DNA of 64,000 nucleotides, taken from NCBI GenBank assembly GCA_963833585.1, contig CAWHYF010000006.1, positions 806,001 through 870,000 of the forward strand. Reading direction: 5' to 3'. Positions 25,160-34,094 of the stretch are shown here, in pieces. Position 1 is the first letter of the stretch, and each line of letters starts with the position of its first letter. The notes beneath the pieces were generated by a model. That model saw only the letters and a program-made list of their open reading frames with translations, was not told the origin of the DNA and made no database searches. A program made the position numbers and the translations under genes. This stretch comes from Bog-756 sp963833585 (GTDB lineage: Bacteria > Actinomycetota > Acidimicrobiia > Acidimicrobiales > RAAP-2).

Positions 25160-25710
25160 GGCGCCACACCCCGGCCCGGCCGCTCGCGGGTGTTCTGTTC
25201 TCTGGTCTCTCTCGTCCGGTGGAGTCCCTCCTCGAGGCGGGACAGGCCCTGGGTCAGCGCGGTGCGCTGGTCATCCGACCAGTCGTCGATGACTTCGGCC
25301 AGCGCCTGCTGGCGCGCCAGCGAGACCGCGTCGAGCACCGCCCGGCCCCGCTCGGACAGGCTGAGCAGCGAAGCCCGACCGTCGTCGGGATCGGGGACCT
25401 TCCGCACCAGCCCGATGGCCACCAGATCGCGCATCTGCCGGCTGACCGTCGAAAGATCCAGCTCGACCGTCTCGGCCAGCTCCGACAGCCGCACCGGGGC
25501 CTCGGTGGACAGGCGCACCAACAACCAGTAGCCGGCCCGGTCCACCGACTCCCCCTCGGCCAGCTCGCTGCGGGGCACCTCCAAGCGGAGGATGGCCCGG
25601 GCCACCTGGGTCAGCGAGCGCTCCAGGTCGGCCGAGACGCTGCAGACGGGGCGTGGGCCGGTGCCCGCCTCGGTGGGGGTGGCGGTGGGTGCCACAAGGG
25701 TTCCTCGCAT
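25156..25710 (-). CDS. MarR-family transcriptional regulator
   Basis: About 184 residues. The winged helix shows LSELAETVELDLSTVSRQMR (recognition helix), then DLVAIGLVRKVPDPDDGRAS, the beta-wing with its conserved DxR. Flanking helices form the dimer interface. It overlaps the downstream MFS gene by 4 bp, a classic MarR-efflux operon. The perfect palindrome TGCTTGTAACAAGCA at 25734-25748, 24 bp upstream of the start, is the obvious operator. No Shine-Dalgarno precedes ATG 25710. Confidence 0.92.
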   Translation of the reverse strand: MRGTLVAPTATPTEAGTGPRPVCSVSADLERSLTQVARAILRLEVPRSELAEGESVDRAGYWLLVRLSTEAPVRLSELAETVELDLSTVSRQMRDLVAIGLVRKVPDPDDGRASLLSLSERGRAVLDAVSLARQQALAEVIDDWSDDQRTALTQGLSRLEEGLHRTRETREQNTRERPGRGVAP

Positions 25711-25733
25711 CTCAGGTCAGGGGCACATCAATG

Positions 25734-25748
25734 TGCTTGTAACAAGCA
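25734..25748. promoter_or_regulatory. Palindromic MarR operator candidate
   Basis: A perfect 15-bp palindrome with 7-bp arms, TGCTTGT-A-ACAAGCA, lies just upstream of the MarR-MFS operon. Its core TTGTAACAA resembles known MarR-type sites. Its position between the MarR start and the thioesterase 3' end fits autoregulation. Confidence 0.6.
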
Positions 25749-25795
25749 ACTATATCACCGCCCAACGCCCTCCCGCCAGACTTGTGCCGAGGGGC

Positions 25796-26230
25796 TCACT
25801 CCGGGCGGTGGAGCAGGAAGGTGCCGGTCGACCGACTGACCAGCTGGTCCAGCTCGTCGGTCACCGTGGCCTCGCCGTAGGCCACCTGCCGGGCCATCCG
25901 GACCACGTCGCCACGCAGTCGGTAGGTCTCCCCCACCCGGGCCGGACGCATGGTCTCCACCTTCATCTCGAGGGTCCCCCGCGTTCGGTCCTTGCCCGGC
26001 AGTGCCGAGTTGATGGCGAAGTTCATGGCCGCGTCCAGGAGGAGGCCGTGCACGCCGGCCTGGACGATCCCGTGAGGATTGCCGGCCGCGGCGGTGGGGA
26101 CCAGTGACCCGCTGACCCACCCCAGGTCCTCGCCGTCCACCCCGTAGTCGTCGAAGGACCCGCCCACGGTCCCGATGAGCTCCATGCCCCCGTCACCCAA
26201 CCAGCGGTCCATGTCCTTGATCCGGCCCAT
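25796..26230 (-). CDS. PaaI-type hotdog-fold thioesterase
   Basis: About 144 residues. The hotdog core is visible as NPHGIVQAGVHGLLLDAAMN, where the conserved active-site segment lies on the long helix, then GTLEMKVETMRPARVGETYR and VAYGEATVTDELDQLVSRST. Such enzymes hydrolyse aryl- or acyl-CoA thioesters, often in phenylacetate or fatty-acid breakdown. ATG 26230 is the sensible start. It is divergent from a thiolase gene 255 bp away, which suits acyl-CoA metabolism. Confidence 0.85.
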   Translation of the reverse strand: MGRIKDMDRWLGDGGMELIGTVGGSFDDYGVDGEDLGWVSGSLVPTAAAGNPHGIVQAGVHGLLLDAAMNFAINSALPGKDRTRGTLEMKVETMRPARVGETYRLRGDVVRMARQVAYGEATVTDELDQLVSRSTGTFLLHRPE

Positions 26231-26368
26231 CCCCCGAACCGTAGCCCCGGCGGCATCGTCCCCGGTCACCGGCCCGATGGACCGCACCGGGGGCCAGGGG
26301 GAAGGGCTGGTGGCCATCGGTGGTTGGACGCCATGGTCCGAGCGGGTACGATCACGGCGTGGCTACTT

Positions 26369-26386
26369 CTTGACCGTCCGGTCAAG
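26369..26386. promoter_or_regulatory. Perfect 18-bp palindrome upstream of the thiolase gene
   Basis: CTTGACCG-TC-CGGTCAAG spans 26369-26386, with 8-bp perfect arms. It lies about 100 bp before the thiolase start, in the divergent region with the thioesterase gene. TTGACCG half-sites are common for TetR-family repressors of lipid and acyl-CoA genes, and the arm includes a -35-like TTGACC. The regulator is not encoded next to it. Confidence 0.55.
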
Positions 26387-26484
26387 TTTTTGCCACGGTC
26401 GGGGCGGTCGGCTCCGACCTCACACTCGAGACCGAACTCGGCCGGCAGGCACTCCGTCCGCCGGACCGGAGAAGGAGAGCCACC

Positions 26485-27666
26485 ATGACCGACGCCGTCA
26501 TCGTCGATGCAGTCCGGACCCCCGGGGGCAAGCGGAACGGGAAACTGCGCAATTGGCACGCCGCCGACTTGGGATCGGAGCCGTTGAAGGCCCTGGTGGA
26601 GCGCAACGATCTCGACCCGGGCCTGGTCGACGACGTGATCATGGGCTGCGTCATGCAGGTCGGCGAGCAGTCCCTCAACGTCGGGCGCAACGCCGTCCTG
26701 GCCGCCGGCTATCCCGAGTCGGTCCCGGCCACCACCATCGACCGCCAGTGCGGCTCGTCCCAACAGGCCCTCCATTTCGGGGCCCAGGGGGTCATCGCCG
26801 GGGCCTACGACATCGTGATCGGGGGCGGGGTCGAGGTCATGACCCGTACGCCCATGGGCGCGTCGGTCGTCCGCGACCTGGGCTACCCCTTCGGTCCCCG
26901 GATGATGAACCGCTACGCCGAGCGGGGAGGGTTGGTCGGTCAGGGCGAGGGGGCGGAGCTGATCGCCGAGCAGTGGGACATCGGCCGCGAGGCCCTCGAC
27001 GAGTACTCGGTCCGTTCCCACCAACGCGCCGCTCAGGCCACCGCCGAGGGCCGGTTCGAGCGGGAACTGATCCCGGTGGCCGTGAAGGACGACGAGCGGG
27101 CCGACACCGACGAACTGATCACCACCGACGAGGGCATCCGTCCCGACTCCTCGGTCGAGACCCTGGCCAATCTGAAGCCCGCCTTCCGCCCCGAGAACGG
27201 TCGGGTCACGGCGGGCAATTCGTCCCAGATCACCGACGGCGCCTCCGGCGTCCTGATCATGAGCGAGGAGAAGGCCAACGCCCTCGGCCTCACCCCGAGG
27301 GCCCGTTTCCACGCCTTCGCGGTGGCCGGCAGCGACCCCATCACCATGCTCACCGGGCCCATCCCCGCCACCCGGTCGGTGCTGGAGAAGGCCAAGCTCA
27401 CCCTGGACGACATGGACGTCATCGAGATCAACGAGGCCTTCGCCTCGGTGGTCCTGGCCTGGCAGAAGGAGTTCGGCGCCGACCTGGACAAGGTCAACGT
27501 CAACGGGGGCGCCATCGCCCTCGGCCACCCGCTCGGGGCCTCCGGGGCCAAGCTGATGGCCACCCTGGTCAACGAGTTGGAGCGGACCCAGGGCCGCTTC
27601 GGACTGCTCACCATGTGCGAGGGCGGCGGTATGGCCAACGCCACCATCATCGAGCGCCTGGGCTGA
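26485..27666 (+). CDS. Acetyl-CoA acetyltransferase (thiolase family)
   Basis: 393 residues, full length for a thiolase. It has the nucleophile Cys89 in DRQCGSSQQA, the catalytic His at about 348 in GGAIALGHPLGASGAK, and the second Cys at about 378 in MCEGGGMANA. It performs reversible Claisen condensation or thiolysis of acyl-CoA, either in beta-oxidation or in making acetoacetyl-CoA. ATG 26485 follows AAGGAGAG. The promoter region carries an 18-bp palindrome, and the gene ends in a strong bidirectional terminator. Confidence 0.94.
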   Translation: MTDAVIVDAVRTPGGKRNGKLRNWHAADLGSEPLKALVERNDLDPGLVDDVIMGCVMQVGEQSLNVGRNAVLAAGYPESVPATTIDRQCGSSQQALHFGAQGVIAGAYDIVIGGGVEVMTRTPMGASVVRDLGYPFGPRMMNRYAERGGLVGQGEGAELIAEQWDIGREALDEYSVRSHQRAAQATAEGRFERELIPVAVKDDERADTDELITTDEGIRPDSSVETLANLKPAFRPENGRVTAGNSSQITDGASGVLIMSEEKANALGLTPRARFHAFAVAGSDPITMLTGPIPATRSVLEKAKLTLDDMDVIEINEAFASVVLAWQKEFGADLDKVNVNGGAIALGHPLGASGAKLMATLVNELERTQGRFGLLTMCEGGGMANATIIERLG

Positions 27667-27702
27667 CCCGGGCCGACCACGTCGGCACCGGCAACCGTTC
27701 AA

Positions 27703-27733
27703 CGAAGAACCGGCCCCGGGGGCCGGTTCTTCG
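27703..27733. terminator. Perfect 31-bp hairpin between convergent thiolase and crgA
   Basis: Two perfect 15-bp arms, CGAAGAACCGGCCCC and GGGGCCGGTTCTTCG, flank a single base. It lies 37 bp after the thiolase stop and 61 bp before the end of the convergent crgA gene. As it is symmetric it can stop transcription from both sides. A poly-U tract is absent, as is common in actinobacteria. Confidence 0.85.
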
Positions 27734-27793
27734 CGTCCCGGACCGCCCGGACCGCCTCGGGATCGTCGTCACCCGACGGTCGGGGCGGCGGCG

Positions 27794-28096
27794 TCAGTGG
27801 TAGCGGGTGGCGAGAATCAGGCCGGCGAAGATGGCCCCGATGGCGGCGATCAGCCACAGGTTGTTCACCCCACCGGGAAGCACGTCGGCGTAGTTGAGGA
27901 TCACCACCAGCACCCCGATGAGGAACAGGACCAGGATGGAGACACCCATCCACTTCGGGCTGGTCTTGACGTTCTTCGGGATGGGGGGCGTGTACCGGCT
28001 CGACTGGACGGACTTGGGCGCCTCGGTGGCTCGCCCCCCGGCCGACCGCCCCTTCTTCCCTGCCCGACCCGGGCCCGACTTGGCCTTGGTTGCCAT
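27794..28096 (-). CDS. crgA: Cell division protein CrgA
   Basis: A 100-residue protein: a basic N-terminus (MATKAKSGPGRAGKKGRS), the conserved RYTPPIPKNVKTSPKWM, then two membrane helices (VSILVLFLIGVLVVILNYA and LWLIAAIGAIFAGLILATRY). CrgA is an actinobacterial inner-membrane protein that interacts with FtsZ/FtsI-type division components. It is normally found next to trpG/pabA and the pknB cluster, exactly as here. It is divergent from pabA/trpG with about 80 bp between the starts. Confidence 0.93.
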   Translation of the reverse strand: MATKAKSGPGRAGKKGRSAGGRATEAPKSVQSSRYTPPIPKNVKTSPKWMGVSILVLFLIGVLVVILNYADVLPGGVNNLWLIAAIGAIFAGLILATRYH

Positions 28097-28175
28097 GGGC
28101 GAAGGATAGCCAGTCGTCGCCGCCGGTTGGCGCCGGTGCGGGAGGCCGGGGTGCGGCCGGTACCATCTAGCCACC

Positions 28176-28760
28176 ATGGGGACGCGGGTGCTGGTCATCG
28201 ACAACTACGACTCGTTCGTCTACAACCTGGTCCAGGAACTGGGCGAACTGGGGGCCGATCCGGTGGTCCACCGGAACGACGCCGTCGACGTCGCGGCCAT
28301 CCGAGCGGCCGCGCCCGACGCCATCCTGATCTCACCGGGCCCCGGGCGACCCGAGTCGGCCGGCATCAGCATGGCGGTGGTCCGCCAGCTGGGCGGGGAG
28401 ATCCCCATCCTCGGGGTGTGCCTCGGACACCAGGCCATCGGACAGGTCTACGGCGGCGAGGTGGTGCCGGCCCCGATCCTGATGCACGGCAAGACCTCGG
28501 CCATCCACCACGACGGCACCGGGGTGTTCGCCGGACTGCCCGACCCCTTCGTCGCCACCCGGTACCACTCGCTGGTGGTCGATCCGGTCAGCGTGCCCGA
28601 CGTGCTGGAGGTCACCGCCCGGTCGGAGGACGGGGTGGTCATGGGCCTGCGGCACCGGACCCTGGCCGTCGAGGGCGTCCAGTTCCACCCCGAGTCGTTG
28701 CTCACCCTGGAGGGTCCGAGCCTGCTGTCCAACTTCCTGGCCTCGACCCGAGCGGCCTGA
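28176..28760 (+). CDS. pabA/trpG: Anthranilate / aminodeoxychorismate synthase glutamine amidotransferase subunit
   Basis: A 194-residue class-I glutamine amidotransferase. The nucleophile is Cys82 in GVCLGHQAIG, and the triad is completed by His171 and Glu173 in QFHPESLLT. LISPGPGRPE is the typical oxyanion region. It supplies ammonia to the chorismate-using partner for folate or tryptophan synthesis. The partner is not in the window. This gene sits beside crgA and pknB in many actinobacteria. It converges on pknB. Confidence 0.92.
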   Translation: MGTRVLVIDNYDSFVYNLVQELGELGADPVVHRNDAVDVAAIRAAAPDAILISPGPGRPESAGISMAVVRQLGGEIPILGVCLGHQAIGQVYGGEVVPAPILMHGKTSAIHHDGTGVFAGLPDPFVATRYHSLVVDPVSVPDVLEVTARSEDGVVMGLRHRTLAVEGVQFHPESLLTLEGPSLLSNFLASTRAA

Positions 28761-28803
28761 GGGGCGAGCGACCCACCGCCCCGGGGCCCGGAGACCCGTT
28801 CGG

Positions 28804-30594
28804 TCAGTGCTGATGGCGCACGTGCCCGCTGGGGGTCGAGGTGGTCGTGGAACTGGTGGGTGCGGTCGTCGTCGTGGTGGTGCTGGTCGAGGTGGTCGTG
28901 GTCGTGGTGGGCGGCGGGCCCGACGAGACCACGATGTCCACCGAGCTCCCCGGCTTGACCGACGTCCCGACCGAGGGGCTCGAGGAGATCACCAGCCCGG
29001 CGTTGCTCGGCGACGGGGCCTGGCTGATGTTGCCGAGGTTGAGGCCGGCCTGACCCAGCACGTTGCTGGCCTGGGTGCTCGACAGACCGACCAGGGGCGG
29101 TACCCGCACATCGGCGGGACCCGACGACACCGTGAGCGTCACCGAGCTCCCCTTGGGGACCTTGGTCCCCGGCGAAGGACTGGCCGCGAGCACGGTCCCG
29201 GCCGGCTGGTTGCTCTGCACGTTGTTGACCGTCGAGGTCAGGCCGGCCGCCGTCAGGAGGGACTGCGCGCTGTTGAGCGTGGTCTGGGTGATCCCGGCCG
29301 GAACGGCGACCTTCTCCACCGCGGCCACCTTCAGCGTTACCGTGTCCCCCTTCTTGACCAGGGCTCCACCCGCCGGATCGGTGGAGATCACCGTGCCCGG
29401 CGGGTTGCTGGAGATCTCGGTGGTCGCCTTCACCACCAGGCCGTCCTGGGTCAGCTTGGCCGTGGCCTGGCCCACCGGTTGGCCGGTCACCGAGGGCAGG
29501 TTGAAGGATGCGCTCCCGCCCAGGTACCCGAGGTTCCGAGCCAGGAAGTACCCGGCCACCAGCAGAAGGAGCACCAGGACGGCCAGGATGATGGCGTAGG
29601 TGCGGGTCCGGTTGGGTCCCCCGTCCTCCTCCTCCTTCTCCTCGGCCGGGGCGGTGGCGGCCACCGTCTGGGTGGCATCCATGCCGGCCACGGTCCCGAC
29701 CACCGCGGTGGTACCGGCCACGGCCAGCAACGACGTGGCGTCGTCCATGGCCAGGACGGTTCGACCCTCGTTGAACCGGAGCAGGTCGGCCCGGAGATCC
29801 TCGGCCGTGGCGTAACGGTGCTCGGGGTTCTTGGCCATGGCCTTCAGGATGATGGCCTCGAAGGTCGGGGGGATGGCCGGGTTGAGCTCGCGAGGTGCGG
29901 GCGGGTGGTCGCGGACGTGCTTGGAGGCCACGGCCACCGGGGTGTCGCCGAGGAAGGGCGGTCGGCCGGTGGCCATCTCGAACAGCACCACCCCCAAGGA
30001 GTAGATGTCGCTCCGGGCGTCGACCCCGACCCCCTCGGCCTGCTCGGGCGAGAAGTAGGTGGCCGTCCCCATCACCGCTCCGGTCTGGGTCAGGCTCTCC
30101 TCGGTGTTGATCGCCCGGGCGATGCCGAAGTCGGTCACCTTCACCTGGCCCTCGTCGGTGATCAGCACGTTGCCGGGCTTCACGTCGCGGTGGATGACAC
30201 CGTGCTTGTGGGCGTAGCCGAGGGCGGCGGCCACGTGGGCCCCGATGTCGGCGGTCCGATCCGCCGAGAGCGGCCCGGCGGTCTTCAGGATGGCCGAGAG
30301 CGGGCGGCCGTCGATGAACTCCATCACGATGAAGTAGGTGCCGGTGTCCTCGCCCCAGTCGAAGACCGGCACGATGTTCGGGTGGGAGAGGTTGGCCGCC
30401 GCCTGGGCCTCCCGCCGGAACCGCTCGACGAACGAGCGGTCCACCGAGAGCTCGGGGAACAGCACCTTCAGGGCCACCGGGCGATCGAGCAGGCGGTCGT
30501 GGGCCCGGTACACCTCGGCCATGCCGCCCCGGGCGATCAGGTGGTTGAGCTCGTAACGCTCGGAGAAGATTCGTGGCGTCTCGTTCGGTTCCAT
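28804..30594 (-). CDS. pknB: Ser/Thr protein kinase PknB with three PASTA domains
   Basis: About 596 residues. The kinase domain occupies residues about 14-280, with glycine loop IARGGMAEVY, Lys43 (VALKVL), catalytic HRDVKPGN (136-143), DFG (156-158) and SPE. A Thr/Ala-rich juxtamembrane linker leads to one membrane helix at about 333-353. Outside are three PASTA repeats (about 363-555), which bind muropeptides or lipid II, then a Thr/Ser tail ending in His-rich GHVRHQH. The last gene of the fhaA-fhaB-pstP-pbp-pknB run, it should control growth and wall synthesis. Mycobacterial PknB has four PASTA repeats, so this is one fewer. Confidence 0.95.
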   Translation of the reverse strand: MEPNETPRIFSERYELNHLIARGGMAEVYRAHDRLLDRPVALKVLFPELSVDRSFVERFRREAQAAANLSHPNIVPVFDWGEDTGTYFIVMEFIDGRPLSAILKTAGPLSADRTADIGAHVAAALGYAHKHGVIHRDVKPGNVLITDEGQVKVTDFGIARAINTEESLTQTGAVMGTATYFSPEQAEGVGVDARSDIYSLGVVLFEMATGRPPFLGDTPVAVASKHVRDHPPAPRELNPAIPPTFEAIILKAMAKNPEHRYATAEDLRADLLRFNEGRTVLAMDDATSLLAVAGTTAVVGTVAGMDATQTVAATAPAEEKEEEDGGPNRTRTYAIILAVLVLLLLVAGYFLARNLGYLGGSASFNLPSVTGQPVGQATAKLTQDGLVVKATTEISSNPPGTVISTDPAGGALVKKGDTVTLKVAAVEKVAVPAGITQTTLNSAQSLLTAAGLTSTVNNVQSNQPAGTVLAASPSPGTKVPKGSSVTLTVSSGPADVRVPPLVGLSSTQASNVLGQAGLNLGNISQAPSPSNAGLVISSSPSVGTSVKPGSSVDIVVSSGPPPTTTTTTSTSTTTTTTAPTSSTTTSTPSGHVRHQH

Positions 30595-30693
30595 GTGGGT
30601 CAAAGCCTAGGCCTGCACTCTCTCGGTTCCGGGGTTCTCATCGTTCCTCTTGCGGGTGACAGCTGCATGCATCATGGGGGATCGCTCGGGTGG

Positions 30694-32247
30694 TCACGGG
30701 GTCGCCCCCTGGTCGGCCAGGACGTCGCCGAGGATCTGCTTGACGATGGGACCCGAGTACTGGGCGCCGGTGGCACTACCCGGCTGCTGGGGGAGGACGA
30801 CGGCAATGGCCACCTTCGAGTTCCCGACGGGGGCGAAGGCGATCAGCCAGTCGTCGGTGAACTGGGGATTGGGACCGAACGAGCCGGTCTGCGCCGTCCC
30901 GGTCTTGGCCGCCACGTTCCAGCTGGCCGGGAACCCCACCGACGAGGCCGTTCCGGACTTCACCACCCCCTGCATGAAGGTGGTGAGGGTATTGGCGGTC
31001 TCGGCCGAGATGGGCTGCAGCCAGGGTTTGGGCTGGAACACCCGCACCAGGTTGCCCTGGGAGTCCCGGATCTGGGACATCACGTGGGGGGTCATCTCCA
31101 CGCCCCCGTTGGCCACCGCCCCGGCCACCAAGGCCATCTGCAGGGCCGAGGCGGTGACATTCTCCTGGCCGATGGCCGATTTCATCAGGCCGGGCAGATC
31201 GTCGGCGAACTGGGCGGTGGTGCCGAAGTTGGAGACGGCCACGGTGTCAGCCGGCACGTCGAGGGGGATCCGCTGGTTGAACCCGTACGCCTCGGCTTGC
31301 TTCACCAGGGTCGGAGCCCCGAGCTGCTGGCCGATCTGGGCGAAATTGGCGTCACAGGAGAGGATGAGCATGGTCTCGAGATCCCCACCGGGGGGCGGAG
31401 GGCAGACGCCGCCGTGGTAGTTGGTCAGGACCTGGGCCGGGGTTCCGGAGTTGGGGAGCGTGACCGATGAGACGCTGGGATAGATCATCTTGGCCAGGTC
31501 GGGGCGGTTCTCGAGTACGGCCGAGGTGGTGACCACCTTGAACGTCGAGCCGGGAGGGTAGACCTGGCCGTAGGTGCCGGGCACCAGCGGGCTGCCCTGC
31601 ACGCACTGGGACTGGGGCGCCGTCGGTGGGCAGGCGTTGGCGTTCCACGCCGCGGTCTCCGTGGCCAGGTCCTGCGACACCAAGGGGTTGGGATCGAAGG
31701 TCGGATTGGAGTACATGGCCTCCACGGCCCCGGTGATCGGGTTGATCACCGCGGCGGCCGCCCCCAGGACGCCCGGTGCGTGCTGGTCCAGGGCCGCCGC
31801 CACCTGACTCTGCAGGTTGGTGTCGATGGTCAAGGTGACGTTGTCCACGACGGTCCGGTTGACCAGCAGATCGCGCAAGGTCCTGGCCGGCCGGGTGTGC
31901 GGGGTCAGGTAGCTGTTGTACGAGGCCTCGACGCCGCGGAAGTTGCCGTACTTGATCGAGTCGAACCCGATGATCTGGGCGAACAGTGGGGCCGTGTAGG
32001 GGTCGTACACCCGCTGATATTTGTAGACGTCCGACTTGGGCGCCAGCACTGACGAGGCCAGGGTCACCCCGTCGGCGGACAGGATGCTCCCGCGGGTCTG
32101 GCTCCGAGCGACCTCTTGGACCCGCGGATTGTCGGGGCTGTTGGCCAGCGAGTTGGCCTTGAACACCTGGATGTTGTTGAGCTGGACGAACAACGCCGCG
32201 AAGCACAGCACCATGAAGATCCCGAGTCGCCTGATCCGTCGTTCCAT
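30694..32247 (-). CDS. pbpA: Class B penicillin-binding protein (PbpA-like transpeptidase)
   Basis: 517 residues: an N-terminal membrane anchor (residues 8-24), the dimerisation region starting QTRGSILSADGVTLASS, and a transpeptidase domain. The active-site Ser234 and Lys237 are in YPPGSTFKVV. The second motif, normally SxN, reads SCD at 297-299. KTG is at 448-450 (AAKTGTAQTG). It cross-links peptidoglycan peptides in the periplasm. The ATG overlaps the pstP stop (TGATG). In most actinobacteria rodA lies between these two genes; here it does not. Confidence 0.92.
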   Translation of the reverse strand: MERRIRRLGIFMVLCFAALFVQLNNIQVFKANSLANSPDNPRVQEVARSQTRGSILSADGVTLASSVLAPKSDVYKYQRVYDPYTAPLFAQIIGFDSIKYGNFRGVEASYNSYLTPHTRPARTLRDLLVNRTVVDNVTLTIDTNLQSQVAAALDQHAPGVLGAAAAVINPITGAVEAMYSNPTFDPNPLVSQDLATETAAWNANACPPTAPQSQCVQGSPLVPGTYGQVYPPGSTFKVVTTSAVLENRPDLAKMIYPSVSSVTLPNSGTPAQVLTNYHGGVCPPPPGGDLETMLILSCDANFAQIGQQLGAPTLVKQAEAYGFNQRIPLDVPADTVAVSNFGTTAQFADDLPGLMKSAIGQENVTASALQMALVAGAVANGGVEMTPHVMSQIRDSQGNLVRVFQPKPWLQPISAETANTLTTFMQGVVKSGTASSVGFPASWNVAAKTGTAQTGSFGPNPQFTDDWLIAFAPVGNSKVAIAVVLPQQPGSATGAQYSGPIVKQILGDVLADQGATP

Positions 32248-33566
32248 CAGGGGGCCTTGGTGGTGGTCGGCGGCACGGCCGTGGTGGCCGGGACGGTGGT
32301 GGTCGACGTGGGCGGGGTACTACAGGAAGGTGACGTCGGACTCAGCTGGCACCTCCGGGTGGTCTCCAGGTTGAGTACGTAGCTCCGGGCGCTGGCCACC
32401 GACGACTCCTCCACCCCGCTCTTCAGCTGGTCGAGGTACTGGGCGGGGACGTCGGCGACGGTCACACCGGTGCGCTGCACCTCCACCGGGTTGTACCAGA
32501 GGAAACCGCCGATCCGGCCCTGGTAGATGACCAGCTCGTTGTTGTTGACGCCGACGAAGTAGGAGTTCGTGTCGTACCAGCGGACGGCGTAGAACGCTCC
32601 GGCCAGAACCGCGCCGAACAGGAGGACGAACAGCAGGGTGCGAACCGTGATCAGACGGCGACCGCGGGCCAGCCGGCGCTCCCGTCGTTTGGCCCGGCGT
32701 CGCTCCCGGCGACTGGGCTGCTTCTCCTCGGCCACCGATGTCGGGTAGAAGTCGGCGGAGGGGCCCTGTGACCCCAGGTCAGCCTGCGAGACGGTGGCGA
32801 AGTCGGAGTTGACCGCGGCCACCACCGGCGCGGAGTCCAGGTCGTCGCCGACCACGACGTCGACCACCACCACCGTGATGTTGTCGCTGCCCCCGTGGGT
32901 CCGGGCCGCCTGGACCAACAGGTCGGCGGCGCGGGCCGGGTCACTGACCGAGGAGAGGACCTCACCGATCTGGTCGAGCTCGAGCTCGTTGGTGAGTCCG
33001 TCGCTACAGAGCAGGAAGCGGTCACCCCGCACCGGTTGGATCCGCCAGAGGTCCACCGCCACGTCCGACGACACCCCGAGGGCCCGGGTCAGGATGTGCC
33101 GGTGAGGGTGGACGGCCGCTTCGGCCGTGGTCAGCTCGCCGGTGCGCACCATCTCCTCGGCCAGGCTGTGGTCGGTGGTGATCTGGCTCAGTTCGCCGTC
33201 GTGGAAACGGTAGGAGCGGGAGTCCCCCACGTTGACCAGGGCCAGCACATCGTGGCCGGCCTCATTGACCAGTCCCACGGCGGTGAGGGTGGTTCCCATG
33301 CCCCGGAGCTCGGGGTTCTCCTGGCTGTGCTGCCAGACCACCGCGTTGGCCTCGGTCACCGCCTGGGACAGGCCGGCTCCGGTGGGTTGCCTCCTGAAGG
33401 CGGCAGCCAGGGCGTCGACGGCCAACCGGGCGGCCACCTCGCCACCGGCGTGACCCCCCATCCCGTCCGCCACGGCGAACAGGGTGGAGGTCTCGACGGC
33501 CAGATCCTGGTTGACCGAGCGGACCAGACCGGTGTCGGTGGCGGAACCCGAACGGAGGAGCGTCAT
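32247..33566 (-). CDS. pstP: PP2C-type Ser/Thr protein phosphatase PstP
   Basis: 439 residues. The PP2C metal-site motifs are all visible: RSVNQD, VADGMGGHAGGE, VGDSRSYR, CSDGLTNEL and GGSDNITVVV. A basic stretch and a membrane helix (LLFVLLFGAVLAGAFYAV, about 295-315) lead to an extracellular domain and a Thr/Pro tail. It should dephosphorylate PknB and its substrates. ATG 33566 begins 1 nt after the fhaB stop, so the genes are coupled. Confidence 0.95.
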   Translation of the reverse strand: MTLLRSGSATDTGLVRSVNQDLAVETSTLFAVADGMGGHAGGEVAARLAVDALAAAFRRQPTGAGLSQAVTEANAVVWQHSQENPELRGMGTTLTAVGLVNEAGHDVLALVNVGDSRSYRFHDGELSQITTDHSLAEEMVRTGELTTAEAAVHPHRHILTRALGVSSDVAVDLWRIQPVRGDRFLLCSDGLTNELELDQIGEVLSSVSDPARAADLLVQAARTHGGSDNITVVVVDVVVGDDLDSAPVVAAVNSDFATVSQADLGSQGPSADFYPTSVAEEKQPSRRERRRAKRRERRLARGRRLITVRTLLFVLLFGAVLAGAFYAVRWYDTNSYFVGVNNNELVIYQGRIGGFLWYNPVEVQRTGVTVADVPAQYLDQLKSGVEESSVASARSYVLNLETTRRCQLSPTSPSCSTPPTSTTTVPATTAVPPTTTKAP

Positions 33567-33567
33567 C

Positions 33568-34074
33568 TCACTTCCCGACCTCGAAGACGGTGCCACCCAC
33601 CTGGAGCAGGTCGCCCTTCTCGAGACGGGTCCGCTCGTTGATCCGGATGGTGTTCACCCAGGTGCCGTTGGTCGAACCCAGGTCCTCGGCCCAGAGGTCG
33701 CCGTCCAGGCGGAACAGCCGGGCGTGAAGATTGGAGGAGTAGGTGTCGTAGTCGATGGGCACGCCGCACCCCGCGGCCCGGCCCACGGTGACCTCGTCCC
33801 CGATGTCGTAGACCCGGCCGGCCTGGTCGTCGGGCCGGATGACATGGAGTCGGAGCAACCTGCCCTTGCGGCCCCGCGCCCCGTTCACCGTGGCCGTGGG
33901 TTCGTTGGCGTCCTTGCGCCGCCGGCGGCGTTTCAGGGGGCGGACCTCGACCCACACGGCGCGCACCACCCACATGAAGAAGAGCCACAGCAGGAGGATC
34001 ACCCCGTACTCGAGGGCACGGAGTACGGGGGTGTTGTCGGTGGGCCCGGGCAGGGAGACCAGAAGCAGGTGCAT
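33568..34074 (-). CDS. fhaB: FHA-domain protein FhaB
   Basis: 168 residues. An N-terminal hydrophobic helix (YGVILLLWLFFMWVVRAVW) is followed by a basic linker and a C-terminal FHA domain, with VGRAAGCGVPIDYDTYSSNL HARLF and LGSTNGTWVNTIRI in the phospho-Thr binding loops. FhaB/FipA-type proteins are phosphorylated by PknB-family kinases and act in division. It is membrane-anchored and lies between fhaA and pstP in the conserved order. Confidence 0.93.
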   Translation of the reverse strand: MHLLLVSLPGPTDNTPVLRALEYGVILLLWLFFMWVVRAVWVEVRPLKRRRRRKDANEPTATVNGARGRKGRLLRLHVIRPDDQAGRVYDIGDEVTVGRAAGCGVPIDYDTYSSNLHARLFRLDGDLWAEDLGSTNGTWVNTIRINERTRLEKGDLLQVGGTVFEVGK

Positions 34075-34094
34075 GTGCGCTTAGGAGCCTGCCG

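Noticed and set aside
28804..28920. Repetitive ACC/ACG tract as a regulatory repeat
   Set aside because: It encodes the Thr/Ser tail of the PknB extracellular region and stays in frame.
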